Part shown: positions 46,824 to 57,290 of the stretch, in pieces | How the letters are laid out: every line of letters begins with the position of its first letter | How positions within the stretch are numbered: the stretch's first letter is position 1 | Source: Trichosporon coremiiforme | Lineage: Eukaryota; Basidiomycota; Tremellomycetes; Trichosporonales; Trichosporonaceae | NCBI GenBank assembly: GCA_039545355.1 | Contig: BCJJ01000041.1 | Location: forward strand, 1-64,000 | Reading direction: 5' to 3' | Length of the DNA: 64,000 bases | The notes under the pieces: model-generated | Told to the model about the DNA's origin: nothing | The model's input: the letters and a program-made list of their open reading frames with translations, nothing else | Databases searched by the model: none | Translations under genes and position numbers: made by a program

Positions 46824-48705
46824 TCGCTCTAGGAATGTAACGCAGCCGTCGCTGAAACGGCTATTACGAGTCCCCTTATTCCCCTATAGATATGCATTGG
46901 GTGTAGGATAGTGCCGAGCTGCTGCAGGTTCGCGATCGTTGGCTCCGTGACGGACTTCATTCTCACTCTCGTCAGGTTACGTCAGGCGACCACTGGGCAG
47001 CTCCATTTGATGATGACCTCGATGGGAGACCACTGGAACTGAGCGGAGCACAGAAGTGGGTCGAGCTGGAATCACGCTTCCCACAAGGTCCTCGAGACAC
47101 CGTTCCTTCCGAGGCATCCGAGAAATCCGGGGTATCCGCGGCCCAAAAGTTGATGTCTTCTTCGAGTCCCGTGAGCATCCCCCCCACCCGTTCCACTGAC
47201 GGTGCCTCTGTGTCATGTCTGGGAACACAAGAAGAGGCACTGACGTCGTGCTCTTCGAGACTGCTGCAAATGACGTCGGACCGTCCTCGAACGGCTCGGC
47301 ATGGATACCTCCGAGAATACCGTCAAGTACCAAACAATTCACGAGGTGATGGATGCTTTACCCGAGGGAAGCAGCTGCCTGAAGGGGCAACTTGTTCCAT
47401 GCCGGAGCGTAATGGAGTCATCGATCTTGCAGAGGAACCTTAACGCTGGTGGTTATGACGGGGTAATGCTGGACCGGCGCATTGAACGTATTGTTTTGAT
47501 CGGTGCCGTCAGCGTTTGATCGTTGTTTGCATCCACTCGGAGCCATCCGATCCAAGATTAACTTGCGGATGCTCCTGCGTGCTCCTGTGCAGGATGTGCA
47601 GCAAGGTCGGGACCTGCGGAGCTGCTGTTCTGCTGAACCCTCGGTCACCGCCGCGGTGGCTAGACGGGCGCCTGTTCCTTCGAAGCTCCCGATGACACCT
47701 TGGGTCGCTTCAGACTTTCAGGTCGCTCGCGGGGATCGGGTGCGGCGCCTCCCTGGCGACGAGCGCTGGGCATGACGACTCAATTCGCAGCGCTGCGGCG
47801 TGTCCAGACTTGTCAGTTTGAAGGGTTTCATTCTCCGGAAGCAGAGCGACTTGAGGGCGTTTACGTCAATGCCTGTCCATTGTGCGCACGCGCGCTTTGC
47901 GGGCAGTGCAGCATGCAGCTCTTGACACGCAGTTCTCATAACAAGGGGCTGGCCGGAAGTGCTGCGCTCAGGCTCAGGCTCCATCTGGGATCAGGTCAAG
48001 ACTACAGGACTGGCTGAATCAGATCGGAGTACGTACACCCAGTCAAGCTTGCGTTGGCGCAAGCTTGACACACTCTGGTGCTCTGGACGTGAGTGTTTCG
48101 TACCAGTCGGGACGTTCCAGTCGCCCCAGAATGGACAGAAGGAATCACGTGCCGCGCCTCGAGCTTGTGTTTGCGGTTGCATCATGACCAGACCAAGGAA
48201 GGCAGTCAGCAGGTGAATTGTTTGTCGCAGGAGGAGCCGATTTCAGCTAGCTCTTGTATTCAGCTAGCTTTTGACCCGGCGGCCAATGCAGAGGTGCACG
48301 GCTGGATCACGGCGGCGGCGACGGCGGACCGGGGGGGTGCAGCCAATGATCCTGGTTTGGAAACGAGGAAGACACAGCAGTGGCAAGCGAGAGGTCTGGA
48401 GGTCTGGAGGCAGGTTTCGCAGACCCACCGTCAGAGTGGGCCCAGTCGCCCAGCGCCCAGCGGCGGCCACCAGCCCGGTGCCCAGTGCCCAAGTGGCTCA
48501 GCAGGCTCACTGCTACCCCGCACCACCCAAAGACCACGGTCTCATGCCCTCTATGCCTCATGCCTCCAGGCGACTGCCCTTCCCCCGCGACCTGACCCCT
48601 CATCCCTCATTAACCACGACCCAGTCATCATCTCTCCTCCTCTCTCCTCATCTTCCAACCTGCTCTCGTCCCTCTTTACCCCAATCCACATCCATCCACA
48701 GCAAC
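46824..48705. other. Intergenic, about 1.9 kb
   Basis: No convincing gene on either strand. A short + strand frame at 47301-47519 (72 residues, MDTSENTVKY start) is the only mildly protein-like one and has no recognisable motif. Holds a perfect 12-bp hairpin at 48042-48069. The last 150 bp are CT-rich leader of the next gene. Confidence 0.45.
48042..48069. repeat. Perfect 12-bp inverted repeat, 4-nt loop
   Basis: GTCAAGCTTGCG and CGCAAGCTTGAC flank TTGG. There is no U-run after it and it is far from both genes, so a terminator role is not indicated. Confidence 0.85.
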
Positions 48706-49517
48706 AATGGCCGGTACGTGCATGCTTTCTCTCTGGGCCACCATCCACTTTACGTCGCGCCACCGTCACACCGGGTAACCGCGGTATGCCCCCCCCCCGG
48801 GTGGAGGTTGTTTACGCGTTTCTCTGTGGCCCCGACACACCCATGTACTGACACTGCTCGCTTGCGCTCGATTCAACGCGACGCCTCGCTATCTGTCGCA
48901 AACTCGTCGTCTCCACCCGTACTGTAACCATCTCTTCAACTCATCCAGCCGCAAAGAAGGGTTAGTCATCCATGCACACCGTGCACGGACATCTCCGACC
49001 AGAGCTGACATTACCTTTGTTTACCACAAGCGACGGAACGTGTTTTGACCTCTGCAACCATTGCATCCACCCTCCAACACTCTCAATCCAACGTCAACCG
49101 CAAACAGGAGGAAAGAAGACATCGCCCTAGTGAGTACTGCGCTGAAAGCGCCGCAATCGGGTGCTTCTCACGACATCTGCCCTCGGTCATGGGCTCATGG
49201 CCGCGACCCATGCACGGTGCCCTTGTCACCACTTGCTAGCCGGATCCAGCTGACAATCAGCAACCAGTTCATGAAGGTGCAGCTCGCCAAGCTCAAGGCG
49301 GACCAGGAGAAGTCTGGCAAGAAGGGCGACCACCGGGTGAGTCATCCGCGTCGACCGCGGACGTGCCTCAAGTCTAACCAGACAGGAGAACTTCAAGAAG
49401 GTCGCTGCCATGTGGAAGGACGCCCCGGAGAACCCCGTGAGTCACCATGAGTCACCGCTGTGGTGCCCGTGCTGTGTGGAATGGCGCTGACGAGTCCAGA
49501 AGAACAAGTCTTCGTAA
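48706..49517 (+). CDS. Tiny HMG-box/YABBY-like protein split by microexons
   Basis: Six exons give a 61-residue basic protein: 48706-48712 (7 nt), 48949-48960 (12 nt), 49108-49129 (22 nt), 49261-49336, 49386-49436 and 49500-49517. All junctions are GT-AG and phases agree. The product starts MAAAKKGGKKTSPYNQFMKV and continues QLAKLKADQEKSGKKGDHRE, NFKKVAAMWKDAPENP, NKSS. The pattern SPYNQFMK...LK...H+ENFKKVA.MWKDAPENP matches the YABBY/HMG-box-like module of small chromatin-associated fungal proteins. It probably binds DNA in the nucleus. Alternative acceptors at exon 3 and possible extra 3' exons (to about 49625) could change either end. Confidence 0.75.
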
Positions 49518-50577
49518 GGCTGATGAGGCGACCCGGCGTGCAGAATACCACACTTTCTGTGAGTCCGAGGCCAGTTGGGCCAGCCCGTTCATGGTAAGCT
49601 GACAAACAACCAGAAGTTCAAGTAGACGTTCCATATTCGAGAGGAGAAGACCCTACTGCTGCATGTAGACAAGCGGAGGGTTTGCTCTCATTTCAACCTT
49701 TTGGAAGGGGTTCGTTATATGCCCTATGAATTTGTTAATGCTTCGTTCGATTGTAATGCGCAACGCGCGGCCGCGTAGCTCGCTGGCCAGCTCGGCTGGA
49801 TGGGCCAGAATCGGATGGTGAAACGGGGTTATGAGGCATAGTGGGCTGGAGGGTGAGAGGGTGAGAGGGGAGACGCGGTATGCATGGGTGGTGATGATAA
49901 AAGGATGGTTGGCGAGGAACGCGAAGAGATTCCTTATTCCCATTTGCGTGGCGCGCTCGACGATCGCTGATATTGTATTGGCCGGAAGCAGACAGTGTTG
50001 ATCACGTATGGGAGTAAATGACGATCATTTTCGCGACCGGAGGGAGCATCAAAAGCTTCAAGCTTGCATTGACGGCTGTGGGCGCGGTATACGGCGGGCG
50101 GCGCACGGTAGAACCCCCGGTAAATGCAAAGGCTGGAACAGCTGGCGCGGGGGTTGGCTGGCACACCTGGCCGCGGGCTGCATTCGATGGCACGGATAGG
50201 CTGGCAGGGCGACTCACCCTAGATAGTTACGGCCCGTGTAACCGTGGCCGGGCATGCAGCCAGCAATAGCAGAGCGACTGCGCTGTGTAGCCGGGGAAGA
50301 CCAGGCAGGAAGGGCCACGGGTGATGAGAGCGGCTGCGTGCCTGGGACCCTTAGTTGACCCAGTGACCGCTTTAGTCCAGTGCAGATTGTTGCAAGCTCG
50401 AGTGACGCTCAGCTCCATCTCGGAAATCTTTCATCCTCAAGACTCTTCTGCTCCAACACATCCACGCTCTTTCTACGACTACCAGCAGCCTCAAACGATC
50501 GGGCAAGAACACGATAACGTTAACCTCAACCTCACCGACTCGCTAGCGGTCCGCCGCCGGCCCCAGCCTGGTGCATA
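49518..50577. other. Intergenic, about 1.06 kb
   Basis: The first 110 bp contain further splice-like signals after the HMG-like gene (see findings). The rest shows no gene. From about 50400 it is the CT/AC-rich leader of the MATE gene. Confidence 0.45.
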
Positions 50578-53131
50578 ATGTCAAACTACCCCCACTCCTC
50601 GTCCCTCGCCGCTTCCCTCAGCACTTCTCCTTATGGTATGTCCTGCTCTTCAAACCAAAAGCTAACAAGCAGCGATCCAGAACAACCTCGAGGCGCTGAT
50701 GCGCCGGTCGCGCACGCATCCGCATGGCTACAACCCTCGGCGTACTAGCGGACCAATCTCGCCCTTGTCCCAAGGACCAGATAGCGAGACGAGCTCGATC
50801 TCCAAGATCGGCAGCCTCGGGGGCGCTCGCGGCAGCATATCCTCGACGCAAAGCCAGGATGGCGGAGAATCTGAAGTCACACTCATGTTCCAGCACGAAG
50901 AGGAGACTCGACCACCGCAAGAGGAGCGCGGACGCCGAGGCAGCAGCGACCGCCATGGCCGCGGTCCGCGTGCTCCGAAACGCTACTCGTATGGAGCTGT
51001 GAGCGAGCCCCTCTCTCACCTCCCGCAAAACCCTCCAGTTCCCATCGACGCCTCCGCACCGGCTGGCAACTCGCGATCCCGTAGCAAAGGTCGGACGCCG
51101 CCACGAGTGGTTCGCCCATTCACCCGTGCTCACCGCGATGCCGCCACTGCCGCCGGTGCGAGCTTGGGTGCCTTGGGCAGCATTACGAGCGACGTCGATG
51201 CCGGCTCGTCCACCATTTCGACCGCGAGCGACTATACGGCAACGTCTCCCTCGTCTCCCTACCGCTCTTACCGCCGAGGCCGATCCCAGGACCGACGACC
51301 AATCTCGCCCGCAGTGCTCTCGAGCATGCTTCCGCCCACGTCGAGCGACGAGGAGGACGAATCGGATGCCGAAACCGAACACGCAAAATCCCAGGCACGC
51401 GCAAACCTCTGGCAGCCGGGAGCTAGCAGCTTCGGTGAACCGCTTCTCTGTGATCCCGCCGAGGAGCTCGACGCCGAGGACCTCGACTTACCGACCGACG
51501 CTTCGGGGAGGGAGGTGCACACTTGGCAGGGAGCCATGGCCGTCGAGCTGCCGCTGCTTTTGCGCACGACCATTCCCGTCTTCTTCACCCAGCTCGCCGA
51601 GTACTCGCTCGCTCTTGCTAGCGTCATCAGCATTGGACATCTCGGCACGAAAGACCTGGCTGCCTCGTCGCTCGCCAACATGACCGCCGCCGTGTCGTGC
51701 TACTCGATTGTGCAGGGTATTGCGACTGCCCTCGACACGCTCCTCCCGGCTGCGTGGACGTCACCTGACCCTAGTCGCGTCGGTCTCTGGACGCAGCGCA
51801 TGTTTGTCGTCATGTCTTTCGCAATGGTAAGTGTCTTCCCTTCTGTGCTTCGTAATCTGCGCCCGGCAAAGCGCCCAGGAGCACGCCTGCGCCGGCTCCC
51901 GGTACCGCAGCTTTCCATTCCAGACCCTAGCTGACTCCAGATCCCCATGTTCATCTTCTGGTTCAACATCGAGGCTATCCTGCATGTCTTGGGGCAAGAC
52001 CCGGACGTGGCCCGGCTCGCGGGCGTCTACCTCGCCTACCTCTCGCCGGGTATCCCGGGATACGCAGGGAACGTGATTCTGAAGAAGTACCTGCAGGCGC
52101 AGAACATCATGGACGTGCCGACGTATATCCTCTTCATCGTTGCGCCGCTCAACCTCGTCCTCAACTGGCTTCTCGTGTGGGGTCCGCCCGGCATCCGACT
52201 CGGCTTCAAGGGCGGTGCTATCGCCACTGCCTTCAGCTACAACCTCACCTTCCTCCTGTTGCTCGGGTACATTCTTTGGATTGGCCCGAGGCAAGCATGG
52301 TACCCCCTCTCGGCTAAGAGCTGCTGCTCCAAGCTCGGCACAATCGCCTCCCTCGGCGTCGCCGGCACGGTCATGACGAGCTCGGAGTGGTGGGCGTGGG
52401 AGGTGTGCGCTCTCGCCGCCTCGTTTTTAGGCCCGACGACGCTTGCCGCCCAATCTGTCCTCCTCTCGACCTGTTCGACACTGTACCAGTTCCCCGCCTC
52501 GCTCGGTGTCGCCAGCTCTGTCCGTGTCGGCAACCTCCTCGGCGCGGGCCGCGGTTGGGAGGCTAAGTGGGCCTCGCGCGCGAGCTTCGTGTGGGCAATA
52601 GTCTTTGCGCTCATCAACTCGGCCATTTGCATCATCTTCCGCAACAACTGGGGCTACATTTTCAACAGTGACCCCGTCGTGGTCGGCCTCGTCGCGCAAG
52701 TCCTGCCCTGGATTGGTCTCTTCCAAGTCATGGACGGACTTTCTGGTGCCGCCAACGCGGTTCTGCGCGCCCAAGGTCTGCACGCAACCGGCGCCCTCAT
52801 CAACCTCACGAGCTACTACGTCCTCGGCATTCCCTTTGGCCTGTGGCTCATGTTCTCCAAGAGCGTCGGCTTGGGTCTCGTCGGAATCTGGATCGGCCTG
52901 ACGCTGAGCTTGACATATGCCAGTGTCGTTGGCATTTACATTGTCTGGAACGCAGACTGGGACCGCGGCGTCGAGCGCGTGCGCGAGCGCCTCGGCCTGC
53001 CCCCGCTTCCAGACAAGTTTGACGAGGCCGATGCCTCGGGCGTGGTCGAGCATGACGCCAATGGTACGAATGGCACCAACGGCGTCGACCCGGAACGCAC
53101 GCCGACGGAACGTACCCGTCTGCTCGCCTAA
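50578..53131 (+). CDS. MATE-family multidrug/organic cation efflux transporter
   Basis: Multi-helix antiporter exporting toxins or metabolites, probably at the vacuole or plasma membrane. Exons 50578-50635, 50673-51826 and 51941-53131 give 800 residues. The acceptor at 50672 (after CTAACAAGCAG) yields STSPYAIQNNLEALMRRSRT; a later AG would break the frame. The first 280 residues are a Ser/Arg/Asp-rich cytosolic tail. The transporter core begins ELPLLLRTTIPVFFTQLAEY and continues GHLGTKDLAASSLANMTAAV with typical MATE spacing. The second half has SSEWWAWEVCALAASFLGPT, LGVASSVRVGNLLGAG and VMDGLSGAANAVLRAQG. Twelve membrane segments are expected. The substrate is unknown. Confidence 0.95.
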
Positions 53132-53608
53132 GCTGGCTCGGCTCACCTCAAACGCAACCCCGGACCCAGACCGTCCTCTCTCGGCGCGCTCTCTCACTCG
53201 GACATTTCCTTCCTCTCTTACTCTCTCTGTTTTCTGCTTCCACGTTCTCGGACCCAACATACTACAGCACGACCCCAGTCAAGACAACCCTTCCACCCAA
53301 CACCCGGCCCAAAATGTAGCAAATTATCATAGATTACCCTCCATCAAGAGACTCTCGCACGCTCCGCCTCTAGAGGCCTGTTACAATACCGGCAGCGATA
53401 CATGCATTGTTTTTCCTCTACGCTTCCCTCGGTGCGTACTCACCCTGTCCCACCTGCATTGGTCTCTCAGTCAACCTGGGCTAGATGAGGTCAGCCACAA
53501 GATGTTCGTTACAAAAGACGGAGGGGTCAGTAACTCAGCTCCTCGAGTGCTAAATGACAACAGTCCATAAAAAATTACTACAAAGCGCCGACAAAGCGGC
53601 TTTACGCC
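53132..53608. other. Convergent 3' regions
   Basis: About 480 bp between the MATE gene and CTI6, which converge. Pyrimidine-rich early part, no gene. Confidence 0.5.
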
Positions 53609-56600
53609 TCACGCCTCCGCGGTAACCTCTCCATTCACGGGCGGCATGGCATCGGGCTCGACTCGATCGTTCCCCTCTCTGGGCTTGGGCTCATCGGACT
53701 TGCCGTCAGCAGCCTGGCTAGACTCGCCAGACTCGCCGGCGGAGGGCTCGGACGGCTCTATCCGCTCGTCCTTGCCGTCCTCGCCCTCGGCCTGGCCCTC
53801 GGCACCGGCACCGGCGACAGCCTCGGCCGCCTCGGCGGCGTCGTCCTTGGGCTCGGGCTCCCCCATTGTCGCGTCGCCGTCTCCTTCACCGGCACCCGCA
53901 GTGGCGCCGGCAGCTTCGGCGGAGGCTGCGGGCTCGGGCTGCTCGACGGGAATCGGCTCCGGCATCGGTGTCGGTTCTGGCTCTGGTGGGGCGCGCACGG
54001 GGGGTTCGGCAAACGTGAGACCCTCAAAGTCGCCAGTCTGGTAAGCTTCCTGGAACGCGATCAGGTCCCTCGTCAGCTCGTCTAAGAGCACGCTCGAGCT
54101 CGGTCCACTGGGGCCGGGATAAATCGCGTCGGGGGCGGGGGCGTCGTCCTCCTCGTCGCCGCGCTTGCGTTTCGGCTTGGGATCCTCCTCGAGCGGCGGC
54201 AGCTTGCGCGGCACATTGCCCTCGGGAATGCTCAGCTGCTTGGCGCGCTCGAGCCGCCGCGTCTCCTCGTGCTGCACGCGGCCGACGTACTCGAGCACGT
54301 TTCCTACGCGTCGTCCCATCTCGGCTAGCTGCATGCGCTTCATGGGGAAACGGACGCGAGTGGGGGGTTGGCGGTGGCAGGACGGCTCGCCCTCCACGTC
54401 GCGTAGCGGCCGGTCCTCGGGCATCTTGAGCTTGCCGCCGGGCTCGCGCTCCTCTATAAAGGGCCCGTAGCGCTGGTTCAAGAAGTGAGACCGCGTCAGG
54501 AATTGCAGGTTTCGCGGAGTCGGGACTATGAGCGGCTCGGGGGTCGCGCTCGGAAGTAGCTCTTCGTGCGCTGAGAGATGGTCGGGAAGATACCAGTTGA
54601 GATGGTGAATCGACGACGCGGTATAATTCACCTGCGCCAGGTTGGACGCAATGGCGCCCGCGCGGCGCGTCCCGTGGTCGTGTGTCGGCGGCAGTCCAGG
54701 CTGAGGCGTACTTGCATGTCTTCGCGCTGGCGACGGGGCCGCACCCTTTGGTCGGTACGTGTACTGGTTTGGGTGCTTTGGCTTAGGTTGGGCTGGAGGA
54801 GCTTCAGACGTTTCTATCGTAAGTGTGGGCTCCTAATGCCTCAATGCTCACCATCATCGTCCTTCTTCTTCTTGGGTCGCTTCTCCTCCACCTCGGCCGT
54901 GTCCTCGTCTCGCCGCCTCTTACGGGGTTGAGCCGTCGTTGTCGTGTCAGTGTCCTCGGCACCACCCGACATTTCTCTTCGGCTCGCCTCGAGCGCGGCC
55001 TTGACCTCGTCCTCGTATGCCGCGTCACGCGAGTTCATCGTGCTGCGCTTCCGAGGCTCGGATCGCGGAGGCGGCGACGTCGACGTTGACAGGTCATTCG
55101 ACACTCGTCGGCCTCGCCGCCGGTCGCTGCGGCTACCATCCTTTGACGTTGGCTTGTGCGATGAAGCGGCGCCTCGTCGCGACGACCGCCGGTCACTGTC
55201 CATTTCCGAGTCTCGTCTCTGCGAGCGCGACGGAGGCTTGGGCGGAGGCGGCGGCTCCATGAGCTCGGGGTCGGTCCATCGCTTCGACTGGGACGGCGGC
55301 AGCTTGTCGCTCGAACTGTGCAGCTTTTGCAAGTCGGCAGGCGTGGGCGCGACAAAGTTGGCTGGGTTGCGGCCACAATGGCGAATCCACTTGCGGAGCG
55401 GCACATGCAGGTCGGGTCGGCATTCCTCGCAGAAATACTCTGTGGTCGCGTCAGCACTTGTCCCACACGGGCGACTTACCGTCTGGTGCCTCATCGTCAC
55501 CCCAGATACCCATACAAGCACCGTGCTGCCACACATTACATTTATCGCACTGGATCATCATAACGTCGATGTCTGCAATGTCAGCACCATGATCAAAAAT
55601 CTCAGCACTCACCTTCGCGCTTGCACACGCATCTGGTAATGTCCTTGCCGTCGTCCTCCTCGTCGCCTTCCTCGGCATCCTCGGTAACGTCGGCCGTGAC
55701 ATCCGCCTCCTCCTCTTCAGGCTCTGGCGCCTCCTCGACTACCTCTTGCTTGGGCTGCTCCTCGGCAGCTGCACGCTTGCCGCCGGGCTTCTCTCGTCGG
55801 GGGGCGATTTGTCCGCCTGGGACGCGAATTTCCTTTGGCAACAGGTGGTCGTCTAGCAAGAGCTGGTCCTCTCCTCGTCTCTTGCGGGCTTTTGGCTCGA
55901 CAGAATTTGAAAGTGACGTGTCGCCGGAACGGTGTCCGTCGGTGCCGTTTGCCTCCTCATTGTCATTGGCGTCATCGGCGTCGCTAGGGTCGGGCGCGTC
56001 TCTGGCAGTCGTCTCGCTGGCGGCGGTGACCGCTCCCGCAACGGCCTCGGCATTGTTCTCAGAATTAGTCGTTTTGGCGGCAGCAGGCTCATCGACATCC
56101 ATCTGTTCGATTTTCACAGCCTTCGAGGCATTGAACCCTCGCACTCCCCGTCCGCGGCGGTATGCTTCCCAGTCGCCGCCATTGTCCTTCTTGCCGTCGA
56201 GGTCGTCACCGTCGGCAGGTGGAGGCGAAAGTGAGCCCGACATGCTGGGAGGGGCGGCCTTTGAGGGAGACGTGTCGCGAGTGTCCATGTTGCTGTCCTC
56301 GTCGTTGACAGCGTTGGTGAGAGCGCTCGAGGATGATAAGCGGGCGGTACGACCGGCAGGAGACCGGCTAGCAGCCTTTGGCGAATTCTTGATTTTGGGA
56401 GGTAGAGCTGGGAAGAGCGGCCCCGAGCTCGGCGGCAGTGGGTTGCGACCCCGAGTGCGACGGCTGGTCCCTAGAATGTCAACAGAGCCCGGATGGATAG
56501 TAGCAAGCAGCTCGAAGGCGAAGGGTTGGTCACCCTGCGGCAACCCGGCCCAGCCAGCCAAGTGGTTGGTGGGAGATGCCTGCCAGCTCGACTCACCGTC

Positions 56601-56711
56601 CTCTTCGTCGTCTGGTCGCGGCGTAGCACTTCCTGACCCCTTTGCAGGCCGATCGTCGTGTGATTGCGACGTGGATGTCGATGCAGAAGCTTGCCGCCGC
56701 CTATGTTCCAT
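53609..56711 (-). CDS. CTI6: PHD-finger protein, Cti6-like Rpd3L histone-deacetylase subunit
   Basis: Yeast Cti6 is a PHD-finger subunit of the Rpd3L deacetylase, binds Cyc8-Tup1 and is needed for growth on low iron. Start MEHRRRQASASTST at 56711. A long acidic, disordered N-terminus precedes the PHD finger, which is assembled across introns: DITRCVCKREGE, then DVMMIQCDKCNVWQHGACMG, then DDEAPDEYFCEECRPDLH. All Cys and His zinc ligands are present. After it come WIRHCGRNPANFVAP and basic Ser/Arg-rich sequence. The C-terminal exon has a conserved-looking block (IHHLNWYLPDHLSAHEE, RNLQFLTRSHFLNQRYGPFI, RVGNVLEYVGRVQHEETRRL) and an acidic Glu/Pro tail. Roughly 950 residues. Divergent to BBC1. 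Confidence 0.85.
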
Positions 56712-57290
56712 GACGGCAACCGCGGGAGTCTAGGTGGAAGCGGTGGTGTGGTGGGGGGGGGAAAGCAAAGACAAGCCAATCTCCGCAAGGAGATAGGCAA
56801 AGTCACAGCAACAGTGGGAAAGAGCGGATAGCTAAGAAGGGCAGCGCGATTCCAAGCTGGTGGTGGTGAAGATAGGAGTACAGGCTACGACAACGGAGAG
56901 AGGTTCCTCACCCCACTTCCATCGTGTGTTGAGACTGGCGGCGCCGCGCGATTGATGGCCTTGCGTGGGAGAGCTGACAGCACGTGATCAAACAACCGTG
57001 GGATAGTCGCTCTGAATAGGAGCGACCCGTAATGGAGCTTAATGGAGCGTGGCCGAGAGTATGATGGAATCGTTATTGACTATTTGATCGGAACCAAACG
57101 AATGCTTCCCTGCAGATACCCGATCATCCGCTCTGTCCGATGTGCTACGTCACTGCTCCGCCCGTGAGCTCAGTCTGGCTTGTGCACGTCCTCTCTCAAC
57201 TCCAACTCCATCTCTCTCCAACGTTAACCCACAACACTTGCCCTTCCCACTCTTCATTCACCTCCTACCACCCCAACAGCCCGGGCAAGG
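56712..57290. promoter_or_regulatory. Divergent promoter, CTI6 / BBC1
   Basis: About 580 bp between start codons. It contains a run of nine G near 56750 and a CT-rich BBC1 leader from about 57170. No operator recognised. Confidence 0.45.

Noticed and set aside
47150..47519. Short overlapping + strand frames of 97 and 72 codons after ENP1
   Set aside because: No motif, no intron support and competing frames; treated as non-coding.
55602..55640. Stop codon in the PHD-finger frame after KREGE suggesting a broken CTI6
   Set aside because: A normal intron with a GTGAGT donor removes it and links directly to the next zinc-ligand segment, so the gene is intact.
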